Positions 22,418 through 31,842 are shown, counted from the stretch's first letter. The stretch: 64,000 nt of DNA from ZC4RG20 sp963702105 (GCA_963702105.1 OY969712.1:1984001-2048000); one strand, 5' to 3'. The notes: a model not told the origin generated them from the sequence alone. Numbers and translations are program-made.

Positions 22418-23173
22418 ATGCGGCTCCTGCTTTACAACATCCGCTACGGGGTCGGCTTCGGCCCGGCCCTGCACCTGCCGCTGCCCGGCATGGGCTATTT
22501 GCTCGGCAACGCCGCGAACCTGCAGCGCATCACGGATTTCATCAAGTCGCAGGACCCGGACATCGTCGGCCTCGTCGAGGTGGACACGGGGTCGATACGC
22601 AGCCGCCGCATCAATCAGGCGGAGGCCGTGGCCAAGACGCTCGGCCACTATTCCGTCTACCAGTGCAAGTACGGCATGGAGTCGCTGAACCAACACCTGC
22701 CCATCGTGCGCAAGCAGGGCAACGCGTTCCTGGCGGCCCCGCGCGTGCACGGCGAGCGCTTCCACTACTTCGAGAAGGGCATCAAGCGGCTCATCATCGA
22801 GCTCGAGCTCGAGGATTTCTCGGTGTTTCTCGTGCACCTTTCCCTGAAGTACCGGCACCGCCACGCCCAGCTGCACTCCCTGCACGACCTCGTCGTGCAG
22901 TCGAAGAAGCCCGTGATCATCGCGGGGGACTTCAACACGTTCTGGGGCGAGCACGAGATCTATCTCTTCATGAAGGCGGCCGGCCTCAAGAGTGCGAACA
23001 CGCGCGGCCTGCCCTCTTACCCGAGCCGCGCCCCGCGCAAGGAGCTGGATTTCGTGCTCTACGGCGAGGGCATCCGCGTCACGCACTTCGCGATACCGAA
23101 CGTGAACTTCTCCGATCATCTGCCGCTCGTCTGCGATTTCGAGGTCGAGCACAAGTCTCAGGCGGCGGCGTGA
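22418..23173 (+). CDS. Endonuclease/exonuclease/phosphatase-family protein
   Basis: 251 residues. The EEP fold signatures are YNIRYGVGFG at the N-terminus, IVGLVEVDTG (metal-binding Glu), LVHLSLKYRHRHAQL, IIAGDFNTFWG and FSDHLPLVCDFEV at the end. Substrate cannot be told; relatives cut DNA, phospholipid head groups or inositol phosphates. No signal peptide is evident. It is divergent from the TIR-like gene and overlaps the next gene by a GTGA stop-start. Confidence 0.82.
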   Translation: MRLLLYNIRYGVGFGPALHLPLPGMGYLLGNAANLQRITDFIKSQDPDIVGLVEVDTGSIRSRRINQAEAVAKTLGHYSVYQCKYGMESLNQHLPIVRKQGNAFLAAPRVHGERFHYFEKGIKRLIIELELEDFSVFLVHLSLKYRHRHAQLHSLHDLVVQSKKPVIIAGDFNTFWGEHEIYLFMKAAGLKSANTRGLPSYPSRAPRKELDFVLYGEGIRVTHFAIPNVNFSDHLPLVCDFEVEHKSQAAA

Positions 23174-25212
23174 CGGCCGAGACGGCGACGAGCCTGAAGC
23201 ACTGGCGGCGGGAGACGGGCGCCGACGGCGTTTGCCGCCTCGTGCTCGACAAGGCCGCGTCGGGCGCGAACACGCTGTCTCACGAGGTCATGGTCGAGCT
23301 CGACGCGGTGCTGCGCGGCCTCGCGGCCGCGCCGCCGCGCGGTCTCGTGATCTCGTCGGCCAAGGCGACGGGCTTCATACTCGGCGCCGACGTCAAGGAG
23401 TTCACGACGATTGCTTCGGCGGCCGAGGGGACGCGGCTCGCGGCGGAAGGGCAGCTCATCCTGACGCGTCTCGCAGATCTGCCCTGCCCGACCGTCGCGG
23501 CCATCGACGGCTTCGCGCTCGGGGGCGGGCTCGAGCTCGCGCTGGCCTGCGACTATCGCGTCGCCGTCCGCGGCTACGAGCGCAACATCGGTCTGCCCGA
23601 GGTGCAGCTCGGCATCCACCCGGGCTTCGGCGGCACCGTGCGGCTCGTGCGCCTGCTCGGGGCCCCCCGCGCACTCGATCTGCTGCTGACCGGGCGTTCG
23701 CTCTCGCCGGTCGAGGCCGAGGCCGCGGGGGTCGTGGACCGGCTCGCGGCGCGCGAGGACCTGGACAGGACGGTCCTCGAGCTCATCGATCGGCGCCCCG
23801 CCCCGCGCCGCGCACCGTGGTATCTCGCGATGCTCAGCGCCGCCCCGCTGCGCCCGGTCCTTGCAGGCCGCATCCGCAGCAGCGTCGCGCGGCGGGCACG
23901 GCGCGAGCACTATCCCGCGCCGTACGCGATCCTCGATCTGTGGCAGCGGCACGGCGCCCGCGGCGAGGCCGCCTTCGCGGCCGAGGCGGCTTCGATCGGC
24001 GAGCTGCTCATCGGCCGCACGGCGAAGAACCTCGTGCGCGTGTTTCTGCTGCGCGAGCGCCTGCGCCATCTCGCGCCGCCCGACGACTCGATTCGGCGCG
24101 TGCACGTCGTCGGCGCGGGCGTCATGGGCGGCGACATCGCGGCCTGGTGCGCGCTGCGCGGCCTTACGGTCACCGTGCAGGACCGCACGATGGAGCTCGT
24201 CGAGCCCGCGCTCGCGCGTGCGCGGCGGCTGTTCGAGAAGCGCCTCAAGGCGCCCGGCGCGGCCGAGGCTGCGCGCGGGCGGCTCGGCGTGGATCTCGAG
24301 GCCGAGCACGTCGGCGAAGCGGACCTCGTCATCGAGGCCATCGTGGAGCGGCTCGACGCGAAGCGGGAGCTGCTCGCGGCGCTCGAGCCCAAGCTCGGGC
24401 GCGAGACGCTGGTCGGCACCAACACCTCGAGCATCCGCCTCGAGGAGATGGCCTCGGCGCTGGCCCACCCGGATCGCTTCGTCGGCCTGCACTTCTTCAA
24501 TCCCGTCGCGAGCCTGCCGCTCGTCGAGGTCGTCCGCGGGCCCGAGACGGACGAGGCCTCGCTGGCCCGGGCGGTGGCCTTCGTGACGCGCATCGGCAAG
24601 TTGCCCCTGCCCTGCAAGAGCGCGCCGGGCTTTCTCGTGAACCGCATCCTCACGCCCTACATGCTCGAGGCGCTGCGTGCGCACGAGGACGGCCACGCCT
24701 TCGAGACCATCGACGCCGCCGCGAAGGCCTTCGGCATGCCCGTGGGGCCCATCGAGCTGGCCGACAGCGTCGGGCTCGACGTCGCCCTGCACGTCGCAAA
24801 GATTCTCGGCGGAGATGAGGGGGGCAAGGCGCGGGCGGCGCTCGAGGCCAAGGTCGCGGCCGGCGAGCTCGGCGTCAAGAGCGGGGCGGGATTTTACCGC
24901 TATCGGGACCGCCGGCCGGAGAAGCGCCGAGAGTTCCCGGCGCCGGACGCTGAGCTTCAGGATCGCCTGATCCTGCCGATGCTCAACGAAGCGGCCGCTT
25001 GCCTGGCGGACGGCATCGTCGAGGACGCGGACCTGCTCGACGCGGGCGTCGTTTTCGGGACGGGCTTCGCCCCGTTCACGGGAGGGCCGCTCAATTATGC
25101 CCGCGAGCGCGGTGTCGCCGCTGTCGTGGAGCGTCTCGAGGCCCTGACTGCGCGCCACGGCGCGCGTTTTTCGCCGCAGCCCGGCTGGGCGCGGCTGCGC
25201 CCCGAAGCGTGA
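23170..25212 (+). CDS. fadJ: FadJ-type enoyl-CoA hydratase/3-hydroxyacyl-CoA dehydrogenase
   Basis: 680 residues; GTG 23170 overlaps the previous stop (GTGA). The N-terminal third is an enoyl-CoA hydratase with GADVKEF, GGGLELALACDYR and LPEVQLGIHPGFGGT, which keep both catalytic glutamates. The middle NAD-binding domain has VHVVGAGVMGGDIA, VIEAIVERLDAK and FVGLHFFNPV (catalytic His) with LVEVV. The C-terminal dehydrogenase domain follows (GFLVNRIL, PVGPIELADSVGLDV, GFYRY). It catalyses two beta-oxidation steps and usually works with a separate thiolase, which is not in the window. FadB and FadJ cannot be separated with certainty. Confidence 0.9.
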   Translation: MTAETATSLKHWRRETGADGVCRLVLDKAASGANTLSHEVMVELDAVLRGLAAAPPRGLVISSAKATGFILGADVKEFTTIASAAEGTRLAAEGQLILTRLADLPCPTVAAIDGFALGGGLELALACDYRVAVRGYERNIGLPEVQLGIHPGFGGTVRLVRLLGAPRALDLLLTGRSLSPVEAEAAGVVDRLAAREDLDRTVLELIDRRPAPRRAPWYLAMLSAAPLRPVLAGRIRSSVARRARREHYPAPYAILDLWQRHGARGEAAFAAEAASIGELLIGRTAKNLVRVFLLRERLRHLAPPDDSIRRVHVVGAGVMGGDIAAWCALRGLTVTVQDRTMELVEPALARARRLFEKRLKAPGAAEAARGRLGVDLEAEHVGEADLVIEAIVERLDAKRELLAALEPKLGRETLVGTNTSSIRLEEMASALAHPDRFVGLHFFNPVASLPLVEVVRGPETDEASLARAVAFVTRIGKLPLPCKSAPGFLVNRILTPYMLEALRAHEDGHAFETIDAAAKAFGMPVGPIELADSVGLDVALHVAKILGGDEGGKARAALEAKVAAGELGVKSGAGFYRYRDRRPEKRREFPAPDAELQDRLILPMLNEAAACLADGIVEDADLLDAGVVFGTGFAPFTGGPLNYARERGVAAVVERLEALTARHGARFSPQPGWARLRPEA

Positions 25213-25306
25213 CCCCAGTAACACGTGCCCCGCGGGCCCTGTGGTATTCTGCCGGCGCACGGCGCGCCGTGGCGGTATTCGTCCCCGTCTCCGAGAACTT
25301 CGCCCG

Positions 25307-26359
25307 ATGAGTAGACCTGTCGACATAAGTGAGCTCAAGGCGCTCTCGCCTATGTCGAGTCTCAAGAAGGACAATCTCCATGCACTCGTCAAGAAGGTCA
25401 AGGTCAGGGAGGCCCAGCCCGGCGAGGCCCTGTTTCACGAAGGCGATACCGAAAAACGCACCGTTTATGTGCTCGCGGGGGCCGTCGAGCTGCGCGAAGG
25501 CTCAAAGACGAGCGCCCGGATCACGGGCGGCACCGAGGATGCCCAGAATCCCCTCTCTCCGGTGCTGCCGCGCCATCACACGGCCGTGGCCGTCACGCCG
25601 TGCGAGTACATTGCGATCGACAGCGATTTGCTCGATGTCATGCTGACCTGGGACCAGACGGGCACGTACGAGGTCAGCGAGCTCCGCGGCGAAGCGGGCT
25701 CGTCGGACGACTGGATGACGACCCTGCTCCAGACCAAGGCGTTCCACAAAATCCCGCCGGCGAACATTCAGGCCATTTTCATGCGCCTGCAGCAGGTCAA
25801 TTGCAAGGCCGGCGACGTGGTCATCAAGCAGGGCGACGAAGGCGATTACTTTTACGTCATCACGCGCGGCAAGTGCATCGTCACGCGCGAGACGCCGCTC
25901 AACAAGGAAGGCATCCGCCTCGCGGAGCTGCACGTGGGCGACACTTTCGGCGAGGAGGCGCTGATCTCCGAGGCCAAGCGCAACGCGACCGTCTACATGG
26001 AGACGGACGGCTCACTCATGAGGCTCGGCAAGGACGATTTCAAGACCCTGCTCAACGAGCCGATGCTCGACTGGGTGGATGCCGAGCAGGCCGATCAGAT
26101 CATCAAGGCCGGCGGCCAGTGGCTGGACGTGCGGCTGCCGAGCGAGTTCGAGGCCTACCATAACCCCGGCGCCGTCAACGTGCCGCTTTACTTCATCCGC
26201 CTCAAGCTCAAGACGCTCGATCCCTCGATCAAGTACGTCGTCTGCTGCGATACGGGGCGAAGAAGCTCCGCCGGGGCCTTCATCCTCAACGAACGCGGGT
26301 TTCAGACCTACGTGCTCAAAGGCGGGTTGAACCGGACGGAGCTTTCGCGGGCGGGATAG
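25307..26359 (+). CDS. Dual cyclic-nucleotide-binding domain/rhodanese protein
   Basis: 350 residues. Two cNMP-type beta-barrels are visible: the first around GEALFHEGDTEKRTVYVLAG and the second around GDVVIKQGDEGDYFYVITRG with FGEEALISEAKRNATV. A C-terminal rhodanese follows, with the active-site loop C314-DTGRRS. The combination could couple a cyclic-nucleotide signal to sulfur or protein chemistry. The second cNMP unit keeps the phosphate-binding FGEEAL plus R pattern and is more likely functional than the first, which lacks it. The gene ends in a palindrome shared with pilZ. Confidence 0.85.
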   Translation: MSRPVDISELKALSPMSSLKKDNLHALVKKVKVREAQPGEALFHEGDTEKRTVYVLAGAVELREGSKTSARITGGTEDAQNPLSPVLPRHHTAVAVTPCEYIAIDSDLLDVMLTWDQTGTYEVSELRGEAGSSDDWMTTLLQTKAFHKIPPANIQAIFMRLQQVNCKAGDVVIKQGDEGDYFYVITRGKCIVTRETPLNKEGIRLAELHVGDTFGEEALISEAKRNATVYMETDGSLMRLGKDDFKTLLNEPMLDWVDAEQADQIIKAGGQWLDVRLPSEFEAYHNPGAVNVPLYFIRLKLKTLDPSIKYVVCCDTGRRSSAGAFILNERGFQTYVLKGGLNRTELSRAG

Positions 26360-26389
26360 GAGAAAAGGGCTCTGACCCCTTTTCTCCTA
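26357..26389. terminator. Bidirectional palindrome between convergent genes
   Basis: Perfect 13-bp stem: TAGGAGAAAAGGG (26357-26369) and CCCTTTTCTCCTA (26377-26389), loop CTCTGAC. The stop codons of both convergent genes (TAG on each strand) are the ends of the palindrome. The T-rich arm follows the G/C stem in both directions, consistent with Rho-independent termination either way. Three related copies lie at 39265-39287, 39295-39318 and 63797-63826. Confidence 0.8.
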
Positions 26390-26725
26390 CAGCGTATGCG
26401 TAGGCTTGTCGCCCCCGAGCGCGCCCGCCAGATACGTCTCGATGCGCTTTTGCGTGTTGCCCTGATCCTGCTCGCTGAACTGCACGCCGATGCCCGCCGT
26501 GCGCTTGCCCTGCGCGCCCTTGGGCGTGATCCAGATCACGCGTCCCGCGACGGGAATCTTCTCGTCCTCGCCCATGAGGTTCAGGAGCATGAACACCTCG
26601 TCGCCGAGCTTGTAGCTCGAGTTCGTCGGGATGAACAAGCCGCCGTTCTTCACGAACGGCATGTACGCGAGGTACAGCGCGCTCTTGTCCTTGATCGTCA
26701 GCGTCAGGAGCCCGGGTTTGGTCAC
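26387..26725 (-). CDS. pilZ: PilZ-domain protein
   Basis: 112 residues; GTG 26725 overlaps the holB stop (GTGA). It begins TKPGLLTLTIKDKSALYLAY and has FIPTNSSYKLGDEVFMLLNLM, VAGRVIWITPKG and AGIGVQFSEQD. This is the short PilZ of type IV pilus assembly (Pseudomonas PilZ class), which does not bind c-di-GMP; accordingly no RxxxR motif is seen. The holB-pilZ order is conserved in gammaproteobacteria. Confidence 0.9.
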   Translation of the reverse strand: MTKPGLLTLTIKDKSALYLAYMPFVKNGGLFIPTNSSYKLGDEVFMLLNLMGEDEKIPVAGRVIWITPKGAQGKRTAGIGVQFSEQDQGNTQKRIETYLAGALGGDKPTHTL

Positions 26726-27750
26726 GTTCGCCCTCTATCGGGTTGCAGGCCCAGCAACAGCACGCGCAGCGCGAGCTCGGTGTTGATGCCGCTGCCTTGC
26801 TGATCCAGCAGCCTTTCCGCGGCGTCGAGGCGTTCGAACAGGGTCTCGACGGGCAGCATGCGCCACGCATTATGCAATGGATCGTCCTCCCGATCTGTGA
26901 CAGCTTTCGAATCGCGGCCCGCCGTCCGCTTGCGAATCGCGCGCTGCAGACGCTCGGCGAGCCACTCGAGGGCCAGCGTCGGGTCCTTCCTGTTCCACTC
27001 GTCGGCCAGGGCCTGCGCATCGAGCCTGTTCCTAGAAACAAGCTGCATTTTCTCATCCAAGTCTTTGATAAATATGGAAGTCGACTTTCCGGTCAGCTCC
27101 AGCGCGCGCATCGGCGCGCCGCGGGCGACGCGCAGCGTCTCACGGGCCTCCACCGCATCGATCCCGAGCCAGGCCGCGACTTCCTCTGCGGGGGGCCGCG
27201 GTACGGCGAGCGCCTGGCAGCGGCTGCGGATCGTCGGGAGCAGCCGCTCCGGCCGATGCGAGACGAGCAGCAGATAAGTCCTTGCGGTCGGCTCCTCGAG
27301 CGTCTTGAGCAGCGCGTTCGCGGCCGCGGCCGTCATGGCCTCGGCCGGCTCGACGATGACGACCTTCTCGCCGCCGCGATAGCCCTTGAGGCCCAGCGCC
27401 TCGGTCACGTCCCGGACCTGATCGATCGCGATCGTCCTCTTGTCCTCGGCCGGGAACAGCCAGTGCAGGTCCGGATCGTGGTCCGCAGGCGCGTGCCGGT
27501 CCCGCTGCGCCGTCGCGGCCTCCGCCGCGCCGAGCGGCGGCGCCGGCGTTGCCGGATCCACCTGATTCAGCATTCGGTGCGCGAACACCAGCGCGAGATT
27601 GATCTTGCCGATGCCCGCGGGCCCTTTGATGAGCCAGCCGTGCGCGAGCCGGCCGCTCGCGCGGGCCGCCTCGAGACGCGCGAGCGGCGCCGCGAGCCAG
27701 GGGCACAGGCGCGTGCCGAGCAGGCTTAGGGCGGACGACTCAGCCGCCAT
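26722..27750 (-). CDS. holB: DNA polymerase III delta' subunit
   Basis: 342 residues. The clamp-loader fold is shown by AHGWLIKGPAGIGKINLALV (Walker-like loop with I in place of the usual T/S), KVVIVEPAEAMTAAAANALLKTLEEP, and LLVSHRPERLLPTIRSRCQ. The region SRC corresponds to the SRC motif of clamp loaders. It opens beta clamps together with DnaX and delta. The start overlaps tmk by 11 bases. The Walker A deviation is normal since delta' does not hydrolyse ATP. Confidence 0.92.
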   Translation of the reverse strand: MAAESSALSLLGTRLCPWLAAPLARLEAARASGRLAHGWLIKGPAGIGKINLALVFAHRMLNQVDPATPAPPLGAAEAATAQRDRHAPADHDPDLHWLFPAEDKRTIAIDQVRDVTEALGLKGYRGGEKVVIVEPAEAMTAAAANALLKTLEEPTARTYLLLVSHRPERLLPTIRSRCQALAVPRPPAEEVAAWLGIDAVEARETLRVARGAPMRALELTGKSTSIFIKDLDEKMQLVSRNRLDAQALADEWNRKDPTLALEWLAERLQRAIRKRTAGRDSKAVTDREDDPLHNAWRMLPVETLFERLDAAERLLDQQGSGINTELALRVLLLGLQPDRGRT

Positions 27751-28375
27751 GCGCCCACCGTTCGTCGAAGCGCACGAGGACGGCCTCGATGTCGCGCTCG
27801 ACGCGCTCGCGCGGCTGCGCGGCGTTGACGATCTCGATGCGTCCGGGCTCGCGCGCCGCGAGGCCGAGGTAGGCCTCGCGTACGCGCTCGAAAAAGGCCC
27901 GCTCCTCGCGCTCGAAGTGGTCCGGCTCCCGGTCGCCGATGCGAGCCAGCCCGACCTCGACCGGGGCGTCGAGCAGCAGCGTGAGATCCGGCTCGAGGCC
28001 GCCCTGCGCGCTGCGCCTGAGGCAGCCCAACAGCTCGGCCGAGCCGCCGCGGCCGCCGCCTTGGTAGGCGAACGTCGCGTCCGTGAAGCGGTCGCAAACG
28101 ACCCAGCGGCCCTGCCCGAGCGCCGGCGCGATGACCGTCGCGACGTGATGGGCCCGGGCCGCGAACATGAGCAACGCCTCGACCTCGGCCGAGAGCGGCC
28201 CGTGGTCGCCGTTCAGCACCCACTCGCGTACGCGCTCGCCGAGCGCCGTGCCGCCCGGCTCGCGCGTGACGAGCACCTCTCGGCCGCCCGCCTCGAGTCG
28301 GCGCCGGATGGCGGCGAGGCTCGTGGACTTGCCGACGCCCTCGATGCCTTCGACTGTGATGAACGCGCCCTTCAT
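27740..28375 (-). CDS. tmk: Thymidylate kinase
   Basis: 211 residues. P-loop EGIEGVGKST, TREPGGTALGERVRE, then CDRFTDATFAYQGGGRG, and LLLDAPVEVGLARIGDRE as the base/lid portion. It phosphorylates dTMP to dTDP. Length is normal. It lies between mltG and holB in the conserved order, and a 39-base gap separates it from mltG. Confidence 0.95.
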   Translation of the reverse strand: MKGAFITVEGIEGVGKSTSLAAIRRRLEAGGREVLVTREPGGTALGERVREWVLNGDHGPLSAEVEALLMFAARAHHVATVIAPALGQGRWVVCDRFTDATFAYQGGGRGGSAELLGCLRRSAQGGLEPDLTLLLDAPVEVGLARIGDREPDHFEREERAFFERVREAYLGLAAREPGRIEIVNAAQPRERVERDIEAVLVRFDERWAHGG

Positions 28376-28414
28376 CGAGTTACTTCAGTGCCTTCAATCC
28401 GGTTGACTCGCCGA

Positions 28415-29440
28415 TCAGTGCTGTGTCCGTCGCCCGGCCGTGCGCTTGAGGTACTCGCGCACGGCCGCGTCGTGCTCCTCGAGCGTCTTCGAGAAATGGT
28501 GGCTGCCGTCGGGCCGGCCCGTCGCGACGAAGTACAGCGCGCCGGTCATCTCCGGGTGCACCGCCGCCTCGATCGACGCCTCGCTCGGCAGCGCGATGGG
28601 CGTCGGGGGCAGCCCCGACCGCGTGTACGTATTGTAAGGAGTGTCCTTCTCGAGGTCCCGCGTCCTGAGATCGCCGTCGAACGCCTCGCCGAGGCCGTAG
28701 ATGACCGTCGGATCGGTCTGCAGGCGCATGCCGCGCTGAAGGCGGGCGTTGAACACGCCCGCGATCTTGGCCCGCTCGGCCGGCAGCGCCGTCTCCTTTT
28801 CTATGATCGACGCAAGGATCAGTGCCTGGTAGGGCGTCTCGACGGCGACGCCGGGATCCCGGTCCGCCCAGGCGGCCGCGAGCCGCTGCACGAGCTCGTC
28901 GTGCGCGCGGCGCAGGAATTCGACCTCGGTAGTGCCGCGCGGAAACTTGTACGTGTCCGGAAAGAACTCGCCTTCGGGAGGGACCGCGGGGTCGCCGAGC
29001 CGGGCCATGATCGCGGCCCCGTCGAGGCCGCTCGAGACGATGGCCGGCTCGGCGCGCAGGGCCTTCAACAGATCCGCGAAGCGCCAGCCTTCGACGACCG
29101 TGAGCTGGTGCAGGAACACGCGTCCCTCGACGAGCTTCGCGAGCAGGCGGCGCGGCGTGAGCCCCGGCTCGAGCTCGTACTCCCCGGCATGGATCTTCTT
29201 GGCGTCGTCCTCGAAGCGCGCGTACCAGGTCAGGATGCGCGGGTGGGCGACCACGCCCTTGGCAGCGAGCTCCGCGGCGACGGCCGTCATCGAGTCCCCG
29301 TTCGCGACCTCGAAAAGCATCGACGGCCCGGGTACCGCGAGCGGCGCGTCGAGGCTGCGCCACGCCGCAATGCCTGCCGCGGCGACGCCCGCGGCCACGG
29401 CGGCTGCAGCCGCGGCGCCGATCCAGAGCGCCCTACGCAT
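28415..29440 (-). CDS. mltG: Endolytic transglycosylase MltG
   Basis: 341 residues from ATG 29440, which overlaps the end of pabC; GTG 29455 is an alternative. One N-terminal membrane anchor (ALWIGAAAAAAVAAGVAAAG), a LysM-like part (IHAGEYELEPGLTPRRLLAKL), and the catalytic YceG domain with LILASIIEKETALPAERAKIA and MRLQTDPTVIYGLG. It cuts nascent peptidoglycan strands at the inner membrane to set glycan length. Ordered as in the conserved pabC-mltG-tmk series. Confidence 0.93.
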   Translation of the reverse strand: MRRALWIGAAAAAAVAAGVAAAGIAAWRSLDAPLAVPGPSMLFEVANGDSMTAVAAELAAKGVVAHPRILTWYARFEDDAKKIHAGEYELEPGLTPRRLLAKLVEGRVFLHQLTVVEGWRFADLLKALRAEPAIVSSGLDGAAIMARLGDPAVPPEGEFFPDTYKFPRGTTEVEFLRRAHDELVQRLAAAWADRDPGVAVETPYQALILASIIEKETALPAERAKIAGVFNARLQRGMRLQTDPTVIYGLGEAFDGDLRTRDLEKDTPYNTYTRSGLPPTPIALPSEASIEAAVHPEMTGALYFVATGRPDGSHHFSKTLEEHDAAVREYLKRTAGRRTQH

Positions 29441-30224
29441 TGCCCCCGACGACACTCATGAGCCGCCGCGTCGCGGGGCCCGGTTCGAGCCGCCGCGAGC
29501 CGAGCCGGCGCACGGGACGAATGCCGGCCACGGCGTTCGTGAGGAAGAGCTCCTCGCTCGCCTCGAGATCCGCGACCGCGAGCTCGCGCTCGAAGGCCGC
29601 GAGCCCCGCGCGCTCGGCGTGCTCGAGCACGACGCGCCGCATGACGCCGTGAACGCCGCAGCGCGTGAGGGGCGGCGTCGCGACCTCCGCTCCGCGCACG
29701 GCGAAGACGTTCGAGGCGATGCCCCCGACAACGTACCCGCTTCGGTCCCGCAGCAGCCCTTCGTGGGCCGCCGTTCCGGTGAGCTCCATCTGTGCGAGCA
29801 CCTGCTCCAAACGACCAAGATGCTTGAGGCCTGCCAGCTGCGGATTCTCGCCGAGCCGCAGTACGCAGTGCTCGACCTCGATGCCGGCAGTGTAGTGCTC
29901 GGCGGGGTAATCCGGCCATGGCGAGACCGAGAGAATGCGCTCGAGGCGCGTGGGCTCGGGCACTCGGTAGCCGCGGGCGCCTGCGCCGCGCGTGAGGATG
30001 AGCTTGACCACAGCGTCCCGAGCGGGCGGGCAGCTCGATTCTATGTCCGCCCTCAACGCCTCGAGATCGGGCACGGGCATCGCGAGCCGCCGGCAGCCGA
30101 GCGCGAGGCGCTCGAGATGATAGTCGAGCCAGCGGATCTTGCCGGCGCGCGAAGCCATCGTCTCGAACAGGCCGTCGCCGTAGGCAAGGCCCCGATCCGC
30201 CGGGTCGATGCCGCGATCCATCAT
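29433..30224 (-). CDS. pabC: Aminodeoxychorismate lyase
   Basis: 263 residues. A fold IV PLP enzyme: DRGLAYGDGLFET near the start, RLALGCRRLAMP, the catalytic lysine in AGLKHLGRLEQV, and VRPVRRLGSRRLE near the end. It makes p-aminobenzoate for folate. ATG 30224 is preceded by GAGGGG; the usual N-terminal N-G stretch is just upstream (LRGEMMDRGID), so the true start may be a few codons earlier. Ends overlapping mltG. Confidence 0.88.
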   Translation of the reverse strand: MMDRGIDPADRGLAYGDGLFETMASRAGKIRWLDYHLERLALGCRRLAMPVPDLEALRADIESSCPPARDAVVKLILTRGAGARGYRVPEPTRLERILSVSPWPDYPAEHYTAGIEVEHCVLRLGENPQLAGLKHLGRLEQVLAQMELTGTAAHEGLLRDRSGYVVGGIASNVFAVRGAEVATPPLTRCGVHGVMRRVVLEHAERAGLAAFERELAVADLEASEELFLTNAVAGIRPVRRLGSRRLEPGPATRRLMSVVGGNA

Positions 30225-30270
30225 CTCGCCCCTCAGACTCGGGTCGACGGCCCGGGGCCGCTGGCGCGCC

Positions 30271-31512
30271 TCAGGCCGGGCGTTTGAACACCAGCGTGCC
30301 GTTCGTTCCGCCGAAGCCGAAAGAATTCGAGAGCGCGGTCTCGACGTTCGCTTCGCGAGCCTCGTTCGGAGTGTAGTCGAGGTCGCACTCGGGATCCGGC
30401 TCGTCGAGGTTGATCGTCGGCGGAATCATGCGGTCCCGCATCGCGAGAATCGTGAAGATCGCCTCGGCCGCGCCGGCGGCGCCGATCATGTGCCCCGTCG
30501 TCGATTTCGTCGAGCTCACGGCGACCCGCTTCGCGTGATCGCCGAAGGTCGCCTTGATCGCCACGGTTTCGGCAACGTCACCGAGCTGCGTCGAGGTTCC
30601 GTGCGCGTTGATGTAGCCGATGGCTTCGGGGGAAATCTCGGCGTCCGCGAGCGCGTTGCGCATGCACAGCCGCGCGCCTTCGCCGCCCTCGGCAGGGGCC
30701 GTGATGTGGTGGGCGTCGGCGCTCATACCGAAGCCGATGAGCTCGGCGTAAATGTGGGCGCCGCGCGCCTTGGCGTGCTCGTACTCCTCGAGCGCGAGGC
30801 AGGCGGCGCCGTCGCTGAGCACGAAACCGTCGCGCTCCCGGTCCCAAGGCCGGCTCGCGCGCGTCGGGTCGTCGTTGCGCTGCGAGAGCGCCCGGGCCGC
30901 ACAGAATCCGCCGAGCCCGAGCGGCGTCGCCGCGTGCTCGGCGCCGCCCGCGAGCATGACGTCGGCTTCACCGTATTGGATGAGACGGGCCGCGAGCCCG
31001 ATGCAGTGCGTTGACGTCGTGCAGGCCGTGACGATGGCGAGGTTCGGCCCCTTGAGGCCGTGCATGATCGAAATGTGCCCCGAGATCATGTTGATGATGC
31101 TGCTCGGCACGAAGAACGGGGAGATGCGCCGCGGACCGCTCGTGACGAGCTTCTCGTGATTGGCTTCGATGGTCGCGATGCCGCCGATCCCCGATCCCAT
31201 CATGACGCCGTAGCGGTGCGCCCGGCTCTCTGGGACCTCGATCCCGGCGTCGGCGATGGCCTGCTTCGTGGCCGCGATGCCGTAGTGGATGAACGGATCG
31301 CACTTCTTCGCTTCCTTGGGCTCCATGTAGTCGCCGATCTCGAAGTCGGTGATGAGCCCGCCGATGCGAGTGGAAAACCCGCTGGCGTCGAACGCGTCGA
31401 TCGTGCGAATGCCGCTCTTGCCGCTGCGCACGTTCTCCCAGGCTGCATCGACGCTGTTACCGACCGGGGCGATGATCCCAAGGCCCGTGACCACTACACG
31501 GCGTTTCGCCAC
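30271..31512 (-). CDS. fabF: 3-oxoacyl-ACP synthase II
   Basis: 413 residues. Catalytic Cys in VTACTTSTHC and the two histidines in NAHGTSTQLGD and STKSTTGHMIGAAG form the KAS triad. The C-terminal NSFGFGGTNGTLVF is standard. It elongates acyl-ACP chains. It directly follows acpP (60-base gap) and precedes pabC by 46 bases. Confidence 0.96.
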   Translation of the reverse strand: MAKRRVVVTGLGIIAPVGNSVDAAWENVRSGKSGIRTIDAFDASGFSTRIGGLITDFEIGDYMEPKEAKKCDPFIHYGIAATKQAIADAGIEVPESRAHRYGVMMGSGIGGIATIEANHEKLVTSGPRRISPFFVPSSIINMISGHISIMHGLKGPNLAIVTACTTSTHCIGLAARLIQYGEADVMLAGGAEHAATPLGLGGFCAARALSQRNDDPTRASRPWDRERDGFVLSDGAACLALEEYEHAKARGAHIYAELIGFGMSADAHHITAPAEGGEGARLCMRNALADAEISPEAIGYINAHGTSTQLGDVAETVAIKATFGDHAKRVAVSSTKSTTGHMIGAAGAAEAIFTILAMRDRMIPPTINLDEPDPECDLDYTPNEAREANVETALSNSFGFGGTNGTLVFKRPA

Positions 31513-31572
31513 GCAAACATCCTCAAGGCAAGAGCAAGCATACGGGTGGAATGCGGCAGGCGCCGCGTGCGA

Positions 31573-31815
31573 TCAGGACTCGTTTTTTCGAGCAAGAATA
31601 TAGTCGATGGCCTGCTGGACCGTTGTGATCTTCTCGGCTTCTTCGTCCGGAATCTCGGTCTCGAACTCCTCCTCGAGGGCCATGACCAGTTCAACCGTGT
31701 CGAGCGAATCGGCACCGAGATCGTCGACGAACGAGGCATCGTTCTTGATTTCGTCTGCTTTGACGCCCAGCTGCTCGGCAATGATCCCTCTGACCTGCTC
31801 TTCGACGCTACTCAT
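31573..31815 (-). CDS. acpP: Acyl carrier protein
   Basis: 80 residues, highly acidic, with the phosphopantetheine attachment serine S37 in GADSLDTVELV. The body SSVEEQVRGIIAEQLGVK and the end TVQQAIDYIL are typical. It carries acyl chains in fatty-acid synthesis. AAAGAG lies upstream of ATG. It is separated from fabG by 126 bases with a hairpin. Confidence 0.97.
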   Translation of the reverse strand: MSSVEEQVRGIIAEQLGVKADEIKNDASFVDDLGADSLDTVELVMALEEEFETEIPDEEAEKITTVQQAIDYILARKNES

Positions 31816-31842
31816 CTCTTTGATACCCCTTAAGTATTGACA

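Noticed and set aside
23158..25401. A 747-codon minus-strand frame
   Set aside because: It mirrors the FadJ-type gene; long antisense frames are common in GC-rich DNA and no domain is recognisable.
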